Origin: Archangium sp.
GTDB lineage: Bacteria > Myxococcota > Myxococcia > Myxococcales > Myxococcaceae
Assembly (NCBI GenBank): GCA_030681645.1
Contig: JAUXRX010000002.1
Span: forward strand, 248,001-312,000
Direction: 5' to 3'
DNA: 64,000 nt
Shown piece by piece: positions 23,881-32,665 of the stretch (positions within the stretch are counted from its first letter, which is position 1; every line of letters starts with the position of its first letter). The notes beneath the pieces were generated by a model that saw nothing but the letters and a program-made list of their open reading frames with translations, was not told the origin of the DNA and did no database searches. The translations under genes and the position numbers were made by a program.

Positions 23881-25311
23881 ATGCAGCTCATCGGGCGGGT
23901 GCGCGAACAAGAAGTCCTCCGGCAGGCGATGGGCTCGTCAGAGGCAGAGCTGGTGGCCGTGTACGGCCGCAGGCGCGTGGGGAAGACGTTCCTCATTCGC
24001 GAGGCGCTGGGCGGCGACGTGACCTTCGAGCTGACCGGCGTTCACGGGGCGCCGCTCACCGAGCAGCTCGCGAACTTCGCCGCCGCGCTGGCGAGCCACA
24101 CCCGCCGCCCGGCCGCCCCGGCGCCACGCGACTGGCTCTCGGCGTTCGCCCAGCTCTCGGAGAGCCTGAAGCCGCGCCGGGGCCGGAAGCAGGTGCTGTT
24201 CTTCGACGAGCTGCCCTGGCTCGCCTCGCGGCGCTCGGGGTTCCTGCGCGCCTTCGAGCACTTCTGGAACTCGTGGGCGTCACGGCGCCGCGACCTGGTG
24301 GTGGTCGTGAGCGGCTCGGCCGCAGCCTGGATGGTGCGCGAGCTCTTGAACGCGCGCGGGGGTCTGCACAACCGCGTCACCCGCAGCATCCGCCTCGAGG
24401 CCTTCACCATCTCGGAGGCCGAGGCGTACTTCACCGCCCGGCAGATGCAGCTGAGTCGCTACGCGATCCTCGAGCTCTACGCGGCGCTCGGCGGGGTGCC
24501 CCACTACCTCAGGCAGGTCGAGCGCGGAGACTCGACCAACGTGGCCATCGATCGACTCTGCTTTGCCTCTGACGGCCCGCTCCGGGGGGAGTTCGGCAAC
24601 CTCTACGCGTCGCTGTTCGAGCACTCGGAGCGGCACGTGAAGCTGGTCCGGGCGCTGGGCGCGAAGCCGAGGGGCGTGAGCCGCACCGAGCTGATCGCCG
24701 CGGCGAAGCTGACCACCGGCGGGCGGACCACGCGCACCCTCGAGGAGCTCGAGCACTCCGGCTTCGTCCTGCGCATGCCCCAGTACGGGCTGCCGGCCAA
24801 CGACGCGGTCTACCGGCTGTTCGACGAGTTTTCGCTCTTCCACCTCAAGTGGATCGAGCCGCACCGCGGCCGGGGCGCCAACGTGTGGATCAACAAGCAC
24901 GGCTCTTCGGCGTGGCGGGCCTGGAGCGGCTACGCGTTCGAGGGCATCTGCACCCGGCACGTGGGCTCGCTCAAGCGCGCGCTGGGCATCGAGGCCGTCG
25001 AGACCGAAGAGTCGGCGTGGTCCCATCGCCCCGACGGCCAGGACGACCGGGGCACCCAGATCGACCTCGTCATCGACGGCCGCCACGGCGCCATCAACCT
25101 CTGCGAGATGAAGTTCTCGAGCGGCGAGTTCGTGATCGACAAGCGCTACGCAGACGAGCTGCGCCACAAGCGTGAGACCTTCCGCCGCGTCACCAGGACG
25201 AAGAAGTCACTGCTGCTCACGATGGTCACCACCAACGGCCTGCGGCAGAACCAGTACGCCCGCGAGCTGGTGGACAAGCACCTGACGATGGACGCGCTGT
25301 TCGCGCGCTGA
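23881..25311 (+). CDS. ATPase_2 + DUF234 protein (AAA-like ATPase with PD-(D/E)XK-type C-terminal domain)
   Basis: 476 residues. It starts FxGRExE-like (LIGRVREQEVL), then Walker A YGRRRVGKTF (about 28-37), Walker B VLFFDELPWL, and SGSAAAWM as sensor. RLEAFTISEAEAYF and a winged-helix follow. The C-terminal DUF234 region has a TQIDLVID acid and CEMKFS, the D...ExK pattern of the PD-(D/E)XK nuclease fold. These solitary ATPases are common in archaea and sporadic in bacteria, often of unknown or defence-linked role. The gene is single, behind paired repeats, which suggests independent transfer (inference). Confidence 0.85.
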   Translation: MQLIGRVREQEVLRQAMGSSEAELVAVYGRRRVGKTFLIREALGGDVTFELTGVHGAPLTEQLANFAAALASHTRRPAAPAPRDWLSAFAQLSESLKPRRGRKQVLFFDELPWLASRRSGFLRAFEHFWNSWASRRRDLVVVVSGSAAAWMVRELLNARGGLHNRVTRSIRLEAFTISEAEAYFTARQMQLSRYAILELYAALGGVPHYLRQVERGDSTNVAIDRLCFASDGPLRGEFGNLYASLFEHSERHVKLVRALGAKPRGVSRTELIAAAKLTTGGRTTRTLEELEHSGFVLRMPQYGLPANDAVYRLFDEFSLFHLKWIEPHRGRGANVWINKHGSSAWRAWSGYAFEGICTRHVGSLKRALGIEAVETEESAWSHRPDGQDDRGTQIDLVIDGRHGAINLCEMKFSSGEFVIDKRYADELRHKRETFRRVTRTKKSLLLTMVTTNGLRQNQYARELVDKHLTMDALFAR

Positions 25312-25314
25312 CCT

Positions 25315-25695
25315 TCAGGGCTGGCAGGTGACGAGGTCGCCGACGATCGAACAGGTGCGGCAGGTGTTCGTCTTGAGCAGCTTGCCGTCGCGGCACTCGA
25401 GGGTGCCCTGGCCGTCAGACGTGCACAGGCCCTTGCCCTCGGCCGACGAGGCACACGCGTCGTTCTCGGCGTTGCCCGTCATGTCGCACTTCACGATGTC
25501 GCCTTCACGCTTGCAGCCGTTGGTGCCCTTGCAGGGCAGCGACGTCCACTTGCCGACGCGGCACTCGAGCGCGCTGGCAGCCGACTCGCACAGGAAGCCC
25601 GTCGCGTTGCAGGTGTCTCCCGCCACGGGCGTGCCGCACGCGAAGGAGAAGACGGAAAGGAAGGCGACGAGGGCGAGCTGAATCTGGAGGCGCAT
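25315..25695 (-). CDS. Cys-rich secreted or lipoprotein, unknown function
   Basis: 126 residues. [20 protein letters not shown] is a hydrophobic leader with Cys at the likely lipidation position. About ten further Cys are spaced in a repeated 'CNATGFLC...[15 protein letters not shown]' and 'ACASSAEG...[11 protein letters not shown]' pattern. Two homologous halves are visible, so the protein probably arose by internal duplication and is disulfide-bonded. Convergent with the DUF234 ATPase gene, 3 bases apart. The ATG is preferred to an upstream TTG. Confidence 0.7.
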   Translation of the reverse strand: MRLQIQLALVAFLSVFSFACGTPVAGDTCNATGFLCESAASALECRVGKWTSLPCKGTNGCKREGDIVKCDMTGNAENDACASSAEGKGLCTSDGQGTLECRDGKLLKTNTCRTCSIVGDLVTCQP

Positions 25696-25755
25696 GAGGA
25701 GGGTCTTGAGCGAGGCGGCCAAGGCGGCGGACTATCTTCGCGGCCTCCGGGCGAG

Positions 25756-26787
25756 TCAAACGAAAGGTGGGCGCTTTCCCAGCGTCTCACCGAAGAAGCG
25801 CCGGTAGTTCTCGCCCAGCACCTTCTCGACGATACGGACCGGCAGCCCGTGCGCCAGCAGCGCGGCGGTGAGCTTCGGCAGGTCGCGCACGTCGCGCATG
25901 CCCTGCGGGAGCGGGATCATGCCGTCGAAGTCGCTCCCGAAGCCGACGCCGTCTTCGCCCATCACGTTCACCGCGTGGGCCACGTGCCTGGCCACGTGGG
26001 TGAGCGTGCGGCCGCCGAGGAACTGGGGCGCGAAGATGATGCCCACCACCCCACCCTTGTCGGCGATGGCGCGGCAGGTCTCGTCAGAGAGGTTGCGCCA
26101 CATCGGGGTCGCGCCCTGCACGCCGGCGTGGCTGCAGAAGGGGCGCGCCTTCGGGTGGGCCAGCAGCTCGGGCAGCATCGCGGGCGAGGCGTGGGCCACG
26201 TCGAGCAGCATGCCCACCTCGCCCATGGCGTCGAGCACCTCGCGGCCGTGGGCGGTGAGCGGCTTGTTGCCGAAGAAGGGCGTGGAGGTGCCGCCCAGCT
26301 CGTTGTTCGAGAGGTGGCTGAGCGACATGAAGCGCACGCCCCGCTGGTAGAGTTCGGCCACCCGCTCGACCTTGCCACCCAGCGCATGACCGCCCTCGAT
26401 GCCGAGCACGGCGGACAGCCTGCCCCCGGCGAGGTTGGCCTCGAGCTGGGTGGCGGTGCCGGCGATCGACGCGCTGCCGTGCGATTCGAGGCAGAAGGCG
26501 GCGAGGCGGTCGACCTGGAAGGTGCAGCGCGCCCACTCGTCGGCGCGGGCGTGGCGCGGCCAGCCTTCCTTGAGGGCGAAGAGCGAGAAGCCGTCGATGA
26601 TGGGCAGCCCCCGGGTCACCACGGTGAAGCACTGGATCTTCACCCCGGCTTCCTTGAGGCGGGGGAAGTCGACGTGGCCCTTCTCGCTCGCGCAGTTGAG
26701 GTCGCGGTTCCACATGAGGGAGTCCGCGTGACCGTCTGCGACCGCGACGCGGCGGTGCAGTTCTCCGATGTCGACCGGCTCGGCCAT
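25756..26787 (-). CDS. Peptidase M19, membrane dipeptidase-like
   Basis: 343 residues. The binuclear zinc site is visible: ADGHADS (His and Asp), bridging Glu in [10 protein letters not shown], His in DVAHASP, His in CSHAGV, and Asp in [11 protein letters not shown]. This is the renal-dipeptidase family, which cleaves dipeptides, including D-residues in some bacterial members. No signal peptide, so cytoplasmic. The ATG ([11 protein letters not shown]) is taken; a longer frame would run into the divergent thiS gene region. Divergent from thiS by 28 bases. Confidence 0.9.
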   Translation of the reverse strand: MAEPVDIGELHRRVAVADGHADSLMWNRDLNCASEKGHVDFPRLKEAGVKIQCFTVVTRGLPIIDGFSLFALKEGWPRHARADEWARCTFQVDRLAAFCLESHGSASIAGTATQLEANLAGGRLSAVLGIEGGHALGGKVERVAELYQRGVRFMSLSHLSNNELGGTSTPFFGNKPLTAHGREVLDAMGEVGMLLDVAHASPAMLPELLAHPKARPFCSHAGVQGATPMWRNLSDETCRAIADKGGVVGIIFAPQFLGGRTLTHVARHVAHAVNVMGEDGVGFGSDFDGMIPLPQGMRDVRDLPKLTAALLAHGLPVRIVEKVLGENYRRFFGETLGKRPPFV

Positions 26788-26815
26788 CAGGACTTCGTGT
26801 ATATCGGACCTCGCC

Positions 26816-27016
26816 ATGCAGCTTCAGATCAACGGTCAGCCACGGGAACTGCCAGACGGCCTCACGGTGGCCGCGCTGCTGGCGCTGCTCGAGATCAAGG
26901 CGCCGCGGGTCGCGGTCGAGGTCAATGCAGAGGTCGTGGTGAAGTCGCGACACGGCCAGACCGCGCTCAAGACCGGCGACCAGGTCGAGATCGTCACCTT
27001 CGTCGGAGGCGGATGA
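26816..27016 (+). CDS. thiS: Thiamine sulfur-carrier protein ThiS
   Basis: 66 residues of ubiquitin-like beta-grasp fold, [20 protein letters not shown] at the start and a C-terminal [12 protein letters not shown] ending in the required Gly-Gly that is adenylated and thiocarboxylated. It donates sulfur to ThiG for thiazole formation. The first gene of thiSGE. No TPP riboswitch is possible in the 28-base gap upstream, though TATATC at about 26800 could be a -10 box. No thiF or thiO lies in this window, so activation enzymes must be elsewhere. Confidence 0.92.
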   Translation: MQLQINGQPRELPDGLTVAALLALLEIKAPRVAVEVNAEVVVKSRHGQTALKTGDQVEIVTFVGGG

Positions 27017-27798
27017 ACATGAACGACAAGCCCTTCACCATCGCAGGCAAGACCTTCCACAGCCGGCTCATCGTTGGCACCGGCAAGTACCCCAGCCACG
27101 CCGTGATGAAGCAGTGCCACGAGATCTCCGGCGCCGAGCTGGTGACGGTGGCGGTGCGGCGGCTCGACTTGAAGGCGAAGGGCGAAGACTCGCTGTTGCA
27201 CTGGATCGACTCGAGCAAGCTGCAGCTGCTGCCGAACACGGCGGGTTGCTACACGGCCGACGACGCGATCCGCACCTGCCGCCTCGCCGAGGAGCTGGGG
27301 CTCTCGAAGTGGGTGAAGCTCGAGGTGCTGGGCGACGAGAAGACGCTCTACCCCGACGTCGAGGAGACGCTGAAGGCGGCGCGGGTGCTGGTGAAGGAAG
27401 GCTTCACGGTGCTGCCGTACACGAGCGACGACGTGATCACCGCGCGCAAGCTGGCGGACCTGGGGTGCGCGGTGGTGATGCCGCTCGCCTCGCCGATCGG
27501 CTCGGGCCTGGGCATCAGGAACCCGCACAACATCCGGCTCATCCTCGAGACGGTGAAGGTGCCGGTGATCGTCGATGCAGGCGTGGGCACGGCCAGCGAC
27601 GCGGCGATCGCGATGGAGCTGGGCATCGACGGCATCCTCATGAACACGGCCATCGCGCAGGCGAAGGAACCGGTGCGGATGGCGAGGGCGATGAAGCTGG
27701 CGGTCGACGCGGGCCGCGAGGCGTTCCTGGCCGGGCGCATTCCGATGAAGGCCTACGCGTCGGCCTCGAGCCCGCTGACCGGCCTCGTCGGCCAGTAG
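27013..27798 (+). CDS. thiG: Thiazole synthase ThiG
   Basis: 261 residues. [20 protein letters not shown], the ELVTVAVRR strand, [27 protein letters not shown] and [15 protein letters not shown] are ThiG hallmarks. The catalytic Lys lies in VKLEVLG (Schiff base with deoxyxylulose phosphate). It forms the thiazole phosphate moiety of thiamine with ThiS thiocarboxylate. The start overlaps the thiS stop (ATGA), with GGAGGCGG as ribosome binding site inside the thiS Gly codons. Confidence 0.95.
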   Translation: MNMNDKPFTIAGKTFHSRLIVGTGKYPSHAVMKQCHEISGAELVTVAVRRLDLKAKGEDSLLHWIDSSKLQLLPNTAGCYTADDAIRTCRLAEELGLSKWVKLEVLGDEKTLYPDVEETLKAARVLVKEGFTVLPYTSDDVITARKLADLGCAVVMPLASPIGSGLGIRNPHNIRLILETVKVPVIVDAGVGTASDAAIAMELGIDGILMNTAIAQAKEPVRMARAMKLAVDAGREAFLAGRIPMKAYASASSPLTGLVGQ

Positions 27799-27843
27799 CT
27801 CCCTCTCCTTGCGAAGCGGGGAGAGGGTTGGGTGAGGGGCCAG
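27799..27843. repeat. CTCTCCCCG palindromic repeat, copy 4, between thiG and thiE
   Basis: CCCTCTCCTTGCGAAGCGGGGAGAGGG then TTGGGTGAGGGGCCAG. Its last part, GAGGGG, sits about 4 bases before the thiE ATG, so the repeat seems to supply the ribosome binding site. Confidence 0.7.
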
Positions 27844-28431
27844 ATGATCCCATTCAAGCTGCTGCTGATCACCGACTGGTCGAGACCGGGCTGCATCGAG
27901 ATCGTCAAGTCCGCGCTCACCGCAGGCCCGGGAATCGCAGTTCAACACCGGCATCCCGGAGCGACCGATCGCCAGTTCTACGAAGAGGGTCTTCGTCTCA
28001 GAGACGCGTGTGCCGACGCACCGCTCTTCATCAACGGCCGGCTCGACGTGGCGCTCGCGCTCGACGCGCATCTTCACCTGACAGAGCGGTCGCTACTCCC
28101 CTCCGATGTCCGGACCCTGCTCGGTTCGCGGTGGCTCAGCTCGGCTTGCCATCCAGGGACGGCTCGCCCTCCCACGGACCATTGTGACCTGCTCCTCGTC
28201 AGCCCCGTGTTCGATCCGATCAGCAAGCCGCCCGAGCGTCCCGCCCTCGGCGCCGACGCCTTCCGCGCGTTCGTCGCGTCGACCCCTGTACCCTGCTTCG
28301 CGTTGGGAGGAATCACCGCCGCGAGGATCCCCCAACTCAAGCCGCTCGCGGGAGTCGCGGTGATCGGCGAGGTGATGCACGCCGAATCACCTGCACACGC
28401 GGCTGAGGCTCTCCTGCGCGCGCTGGAGTAG
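27844..28431 (+). CDS. thiE: Thiamine phosphate synthase-like protein (ThiE/TenI)
   Basis: 195 residues of TIM-barrel fold: KLLLITDWSRPG start, AVQHRHPGATDRQFYEEGLR (QxRxK-like), APLFINGRLDVALALDAH (INDR-like), LHLTE, LLVSPVFDPISKPP, and CFALGGITAARI plus VAVIGEVMHA. It couples thiazole phosphate and pyrimidine pyrophosphate. Some substitutions (HRHPG for xRxK, HLTE for HxGQ) make a TenI-like or altered activity possible. Following thiSG on the same strand supports a thiamine role. Confidence 0.78.
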   Translation: MIPFKLLLITDWSRPGCIEIVKSALTAGPGIAVQHRHPGATDRQFYEEGLRLRDACADAPLFINGRLDVALALDAHLHLTERSLLPSDVRTLLGSRWLSSACHPGTARPPTDHCDLLLVSPVFDPISKPPERPALGADAFRAFVASTPVPCFALGGITAARIPQLKPLAGVAVIGEVMHAESPAHAAEALLRALE

Positions 28432-28444
28432 CTTTCTGCGCATC

Positions 28445-29428
28445 TTGAACCCGCTCCGCCCGCTGGGCCTCGGTGAGCTGATCGACCGCGCCGTCAACTT
28501 CTGGCGGGCGCACTGGAAGGCCCTCTTCCAGCTGATGTTGGGCTTCCAGCTGGTCGAGGTGACCGTGCTGGCCGCCGCGCAGGGGCTGGGCCGGGTGCTC
28601 TTCCCGCTGGCCCGCGATCCCGACGCGATCAAGAACGCGCCCGACGCTGCCCTGCCGCACCTGCTGGGCATGATGGGGATCTTCACCGTGGCGGTGCTCT
28701 CCTCGCTCCTGGTGGCGCAGGTCGCCGGCGTGGCCACCACGCACTTCTCGTTCACCCGGCTCACCGGCAAGGGCCAGCCGAACGCCGGCGACGCCTTCCG
28801 CCACGCCGCGGCGCGGCTGGGCACGACCACCGGCACCTTCCTGCTGAGCATGGGGTGGACCCTGGTGGTGATGGTGCTGTTGATGTTGCCCTCGCTCGGC
28901 CTCGGCGCCGGGGCGGTGGCGCTGAGCGTCTCGGGCCCTCGCAGCGCGGCGGCGGCGCTGGGGATCCTCGCGGCCCTCGCGTTGATCCTCGGCAGCGTGG
29001 TGCTGATGGTGTGGTTCGCCATTCGCTTCATCCTCGTCTCGCAGATCATCGCCATCGAGTCGCCCGGCGCCGTGGCCACCTTTCGCCGGGCGAACGCCCT
29101 CTCGTCAGGCCGGGTCTACGAAGGGCCGGGCGGCATCGTGAAGCTGCGCCTGACCGTGCTGGTGACCATCGTCGGCCTGGTGCTGGTCATCATGAGCACC
29201 GTGGCGTCGCTGCCCACGCTGATCGCCGGGGCGTTCTTCGGCGCGAACTTCACGCCCGGGCACACGCTCAACGACGTGGTGCCCCTGTGGGTGCTGCTGC
29301 CGCTCCAGCTGGTGCAGTCGGTGCTCGGCGCGGTGCTCTCGCCGCTCTACGTCGTGTTCCAGACGTTCTTCTACACGGACATGCGCGTGCGCCGCGAAGG
29401 CCTCGATCTCGAGCTGGCGCTCCCGTGA
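28445..29428 (+). CDS. Polytopic membrane protein
   Basis: 327 residues with six or so spans. N-terminal PLRPLGLGELIDRAVNFWRA is the cytoplasmic entry seen in glycerophosphoryl-diester-like or YciC-type membrane proteins. An FxRAxxLSSGRVYEG-like segment (FRRANALSSGRVYEG) is also typical of those. The start codon is TTG with no good alternative. First gene of a three-gene operon with overlapping DUF4129 and DUF4350 genes. Confidence 0.75.
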   Translation: MNPLRPLGLGELIDRAVNFWRAHWKALFQLMLGFQLVEVTVLAAAQGLGRVLFPLARDPDAIKNAPDAALPHLLGMMGIFTVAVLSSLLVAQVAGVATTHFSFTRLTGKGQPNAGDAFRHAAARLGTTTGTFLLSMGWTLVVMVLLMLPSLGLGAGAVALSVSGPRSAAAALGILAALALILGSVVLMVWFAIRFILVSQIIAIESPGAVATFRRANALSSGRVYEGPGGIVKLRLTVLVTIVGLVLVIMSTVASLPTLIAGAFFGANFTPGHTLNDVVPLWVLLPLQLVQSVLGAVLSPLYVVFQTFFYTDMRVRREGLDLELALP

Positions 29429-30174
29429 GCTGGCTCGTGCTCTCGCTGGCCCTGGCCGCGCCCTGCGAGCACCCCGCCCTGTCCATGCTGCCCGAGCAGC
29501 GGCAGGCCGCTGCCTGCGACCTGCTCAGCCAGCCCGCGCCCCCGGCCGTGGATCGCGCCACGCTCAGCCCCCTCTTCGAGCGCAGCGGCTTCGAGCGGGC
29601 GCGGCAACGCAACACGGGCGCGGTCCACGCGCTGCTCGCCCAGCTCGAGCACTGGATCAGGAAGCTCCTGGAGTCGTCGGGCGCAGAGACGTACTCGAAC
29701 GTCACCCGGGTGGTGGTGCTCGTGCTGGCGCTGGTGATCGGCGGAGGCGTGACGCTGCGCTTCCTGAGCCGGCGCAGGCAACGCCAGCCCGCCACCACCA
29801 CCCGCGCGCTCCTCGCCCCCGCCCTGGTGTTGGACGACCCCGCCACGCACCTCGCCCGCGCCGAGACGATGCTGGCCGCCGCGCCCCGCGAGGCGATCAG
29901 AGAGGCGCTGCTGTCGTTGCTCTCTGCACTCGAACGAAGACGCTTCGCCCGCCCCGATCGCGTGAAGACCAACCGCGAGCTGGCGCTCGAGCTGCCCGCG
30001 CGCGGTGCTCCGCCCGAGCTGGTGCGCACGGTCGCGCCGCTGTTCACCTGGTTCGACCGCGCGTTCTACAGCCTCGAGGCGGTGCCTCCCGCAGAGGCGA
30101 AGCGCTTCATCGACGACGTGCGCGCGCTGGCGGTCACCCTTCACCCCGCCGTCGCAAGCAGTGGGGGATCATGA
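29425..30174 (+). CDS. DUF4129 domain membrane protein
   Basis: 249 residues from a GTG overlapping the preceding stop. A short leader (WLVLSLALAAPC) precedes a periplasmic helical part, one span (NVTRVVVLVLALVIGGGVTL), then the cytoplasmic DUF4129 region: KTNRELALELP, then FTWFDRAFYSLEAVPPAEAK. This family typically sits in operons with MoxR ATPase, DUF58 and DUF4350 proteins. Only DUF4350 accompanies it here. Confidence 0.78.
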   Translation: MSWLVLSLALAAPCEHPALSMLPEQRQAAACDLLSQPAPPAVDRATLSPLFERSGFERARQRNTGAVHALLAQLEHWIRKLLESSGAETYSNVTRVVVLVLALVIGGGVTLRFLSRRRQRQPATTTRALLAPALVLDDPATHLARAETMLAAAPREAIREALLSLLSALERRRFARPDRVKTNRELALELPARGAPPELVRTVAPLFTWFDRAFYSLEAVPPAEAKRFIDDVRALAVTLHPAVASSGGS

Positions 30175-31268
30175 GGCGCGGCCCGATCATCATCGGCGCG
30201 CTGGTGCTGCTCTCGCTGGTGGTGAGCCTCGCCGCGCAGGAACCGGGCTCCGATTCCCCCGTGCCCAGCATCACCAACCAGGGGCCGAGGGGCCTGGCCG
30301 TGCTCGCCACCTGGCTGAAGGAAGCGGGCGTGCCGGTGATCGCCCACGACGCGCCGCTCACGCAGCTGCCGCCCGAAGCGCGCGTGGTGGTGATCGCCGC
30401 GCCCACCGGAAGCGAAGTGCGCGACGACGAGGTCGAGGCGCTCGCGGGCTTCGTCGAGGGCGGGGGCACGCTCATCTACCTCGTGTCCCGCCAGGCGCCG
30501 CAGCCCTCGCTCAACCGATGGCTCGAGGTGCGTGGTGGGCCGATGCCGCCGTTGCTCACCGAGCCGGGGCTGGAAGACGTCGGTGGCACCAGCGTGAGCG
30601 TCACCTTCGCCGCCGGGTTGCTCGAGGGCGCGCAGCGGCTGCGGCTCTCGGCCGATCGGGCGTTGACGGTGAGCGACGAGCACGCGGTCGCGGTGACCAG
30701 TGACAGCGCGGTGTGGTGGATGCGCCGCGGGAAGGGCGAGGTGTGGCTCTCGGCGGGGCCGGATCTCGCAGAGAACGCGCGGCTCGAGCTCGCCGACAAC
30801 GCCGTGTTCTGGGGCCACCTCGCGGAGCGCGGGCCGGTCGTCTTCGACGAGTTCCACCACCACCTCGGGGCGACGGTGGTGCCGGTGAACCTGCTGGTCA
30901 CCGGGCTGCAGCTCGCGTTCCTCGCGTTCCTCTTCGTCTGGGCCCGGGCCACCCGGCTGGGGCCGGTGCGTGACGCGCCGGCGACGTGGCATCGATCGTC
31001 GCTCGAGTACGTCGCCGCGATGGCGTCGCTCACCCGGAACGCGGGCGTCGAGGGTGAGCTGGTGGTCGCGCTCAAGGCCGAGTTCAGGCGGTTCCTGCGC
31101 GACGCGGCGGCGATTCCCGTCGAGTGGAGCTGGGAGGAGGCTGACGCGGAGCTCGCGCGGCGGGGTTCGTTGGAGGCGGGAGCGTTGGTGCGGGCATGCG
31201 GCGAGCCGGAGTTCGTCGCGCTCTCTCAGGCGCTGGCGAAGGTGCAGAAAGTGCTGCGGCGGCCGTAG
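30171..31268 (+). CDS. DUF4350 domain membrane protein
   Basis: 365 residues. An N-terminal span (IIIGALVLLSLVVSLAA) is followed by a flavodoxin-like or GATase-like periplasmic domain: RGLAVLATWLKEAG, VVVIAAPTGSEV, EALAGFVEGGGTLIYLV, then EVWLSAGPDLAENARL and VVFDEFHHHLG. A second span (LVTGLQLAFLAFLFVWAR) leads to a C-terminal helical domain. Start overlaps the DUF4129 stop by 4 bases. Its linked MoxR/DUF58 genes are not in this window. Confidence 0.78.
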   Translation: MRRGPIIIGALVLLSLVVSLAAQEPGSDSPVPSITNQGPRGLAVLATWLKEAGVPVIAHDAPLTQLPPEARVVVIAAPTGSEVRDDEVEALAGFVEGGGTLIYLVSRQAPQPSLNRWLEVRGGPMPPLLTEPGLEDVGGTSVSVTFAAGLLEGAQRLRLSADRALTVSDEHAVAVTSDSAVWWMRRGKGEVWLSAGPDLAENARLELADNAVFWGHLAERGPVVFDEFHHHLGATVVPVNLLVTGLQLAFLAFLFVWARATRLGPVRDAPATWHRSSLEYVAAMASLTRNAGVEGELVVALKAEFRRFLRDAAAIPVEWSWEEADAELARRGSLEAGALVRACGEPEFVALSQALAKVQKVLRRP

Positions 31269-31284
31269 GCAGAGGGAGACAGGG

Positions 31285-31794
31285 TCACGGGGGCGTCGAG
31301 GGCGGCAGCGCGATCATCGCCCCCGCGGTCATCGTCACCTGCGGGTAGAGCTCGTTGATGATCGGCCCGAAGGTCCGGGTCTCACGCAACGTCTCGCGCG
31401 CGTCGATGAAGCGCGATTCGATCACCCGGGCAAACCAGCCTTCGCCCGTCGAGCCCTGGTTCGTCGCGCACGAACGCGCCGAGGCGAAGCGGAAGCCGAT
31501 CACCGCCAGCACCAGCGAGGCGACCAGGGTCAGCCCCGCCAGGGCCTTGCGGCGCACCTTCGCCACCCCCGTCGGACAGTCGCGCGTCAGCACCGTGCCG
31601 TCCTGGCGCTGGAACACCCGCCCACACACCCGGCCGTCTGCCTTCATGAACAGCGCGCGCACTTCCTGCTCGGTCATTTCCCTGATGTTGAAGACGTTGA
31701 GGCTGCAGCGCGCACAGAAGCGCACCCGCGCATCTCCCTGCATCGACTCCCATTTTTCTTCACACGGACTGGCGATTCGAACCTGGATGGCCAT
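31285..31794 (-). CDS. Cys-motif protein with one membrane span
   Basis: 169 residues. The N-terminus has ASPCEEKWESM, then VRFCARCSLNVFNIREMT. This 'C..xW..M...RFCxxCxxxVxxL' pattern belongs to a widespread family of small predicted metal-binding N-terminal domains. A second Cys pair (GRVCGRVF, TRDCPTG), one span (LAGLTLVASLVLAVIGFRF) and a periplasmic tail with a single Cys follow. Likely an inner-membrane protein of unknown function. Convergent with the DUF4350 gene. Confidence 0.72.
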   Translation of the reverse strand: MAIQVRIASPCEEKWESMQGDARVRFCARCSLNVFNIREMTEQEVRALFMKADGRVCGRVFQRQDGTVLTRDCPTGVAKVRRKALAGLTLVASLVLAVIGFRFASARSCATNQGSTGEGWFARVIESRFIDARETLRETRTFGPIINELYPQVTMTAGAMIALPPSTPP

Positions 31795-31819
31795 GGCGGG
31801 GTTTGAACGTGCCGGGCGC

Positions 31820-32587
31820 TCAGTCGATCTTCCGCTTCTTGCCCTTCTCTTCGGCCCGCAGCTCTTCCAGCCCGCCGATCTCCAGCTTCACGTCGGACAC
31901 GTTCACCTTGGTGAGGTGCTGCTCGGCCGTCTCGTGCAGGTGCCCGCCCCGGCTCTGGGTGATGAAGTAGCCCAGCAGCATCAGGCCCGCGAGGCCGGCG
32001 AAGATCCCCAGCGCGGGGAGACGGGCGGGCGGAGGTTCCCCGGCGATCACCACCAGCATGTTCACCGACGCCGCCGCGCCGAAGGCCTTCTGCAGCCCGT
32101 CGCCGGTGGGCTTCTCGGCGAGCCCCGGCAGCACACCGGGCCTGGAGAAGCGGCGCAGCAGCACCGCGTCGTTCCACATGCGGTCCTTTTCCTGCTCGCT
32201 GGCGCGCTCGAGCGCGTTGATCCACTTCACCAGGTCCTTCGATTCGGTGCGGTAGGCGGCGCGCACCAGGCCCTGCGTCCACTGCGTGCGCACCGGCAGC
32301 CACGCGGCCACCCAGTTCGGGGTGGTCCGGTAGGGCTTGAGCCCAATCCCCTTCTGCCGGTTCACCAGCTTCTCGAAGTCACCCTGGTCGCTCTCGAGGA
32401 TCACCAGGTCCACGTCGAGCACGCAGCCGTTCAAGGCCACCCACCGCGGCACCGGGCGCTCGAGCCAGGCGTCACACGGGCCCTTGAGCGGTGCGTTGCT
32501 CGGGTAGATGTACGTGGTGACCACCGAGTAGACGCAGAACCCGAGCAGCATCAGGCTCGAGAGGGCTGCGATGACCAGGCGCGGCAC
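31820..32587 (-). CDS. Membrane-anchored hypothetical protein, two spans
   Basis: About 255 residues. A first span (VIAALSSLMLLGFCVYSVVT) and a second near ALGIFAGLAGLMLLGYFI flank an extracytoplasmic domain with two Cys (KGPCDAWLE, NGCVLDVDLV). The tail is Lys/Glu-rich and ends KGKKRKID. The start is a GTG at 32587, chosen because it yields a proper N-terminal span; upstream frame overlaps the divergent ccmA start. Family unrecognised. It could be transcribed with the downstream Cys-motif gene. Confidence 0.65.
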   Translation of the reverse strand: MPRLVIAALSSLMLLGFCVYSVVTTYIYPSNAPLKGPCDAWLERPVPRWVALNGCVLDVDLVILESDQGDFEKLVNRQKGIGLKPYRTTPNWVAAWLPVRTQWTQGLVRAAYRTESKDLVKWINALERASEQEKDRMWNDAVLLRRFSRPGVLPGLAEKPTGDGLQKAFGAAASVNMLVVIAGEPPPARLPALGIFAGLAGLMLLGYFITQSRGGHLHETAEQHLTKVNVSDVKLEIGGLEELRAEEKGKKRKID

Positions 32588-32665
32588 CCGGGCACAATAC
32601 TCGCTCGCCGGCTTGCACGAAGCCTCGACTGAGGGCACCGCTCGGCATAGAGGGACCCGGCCCCG

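Noticed and set aside
26788..26815. TPP riboswitch ahead of thiS
   Set aside because: Only 28 bases separate the divergent starts; too short, and no CUGAGA-type core.
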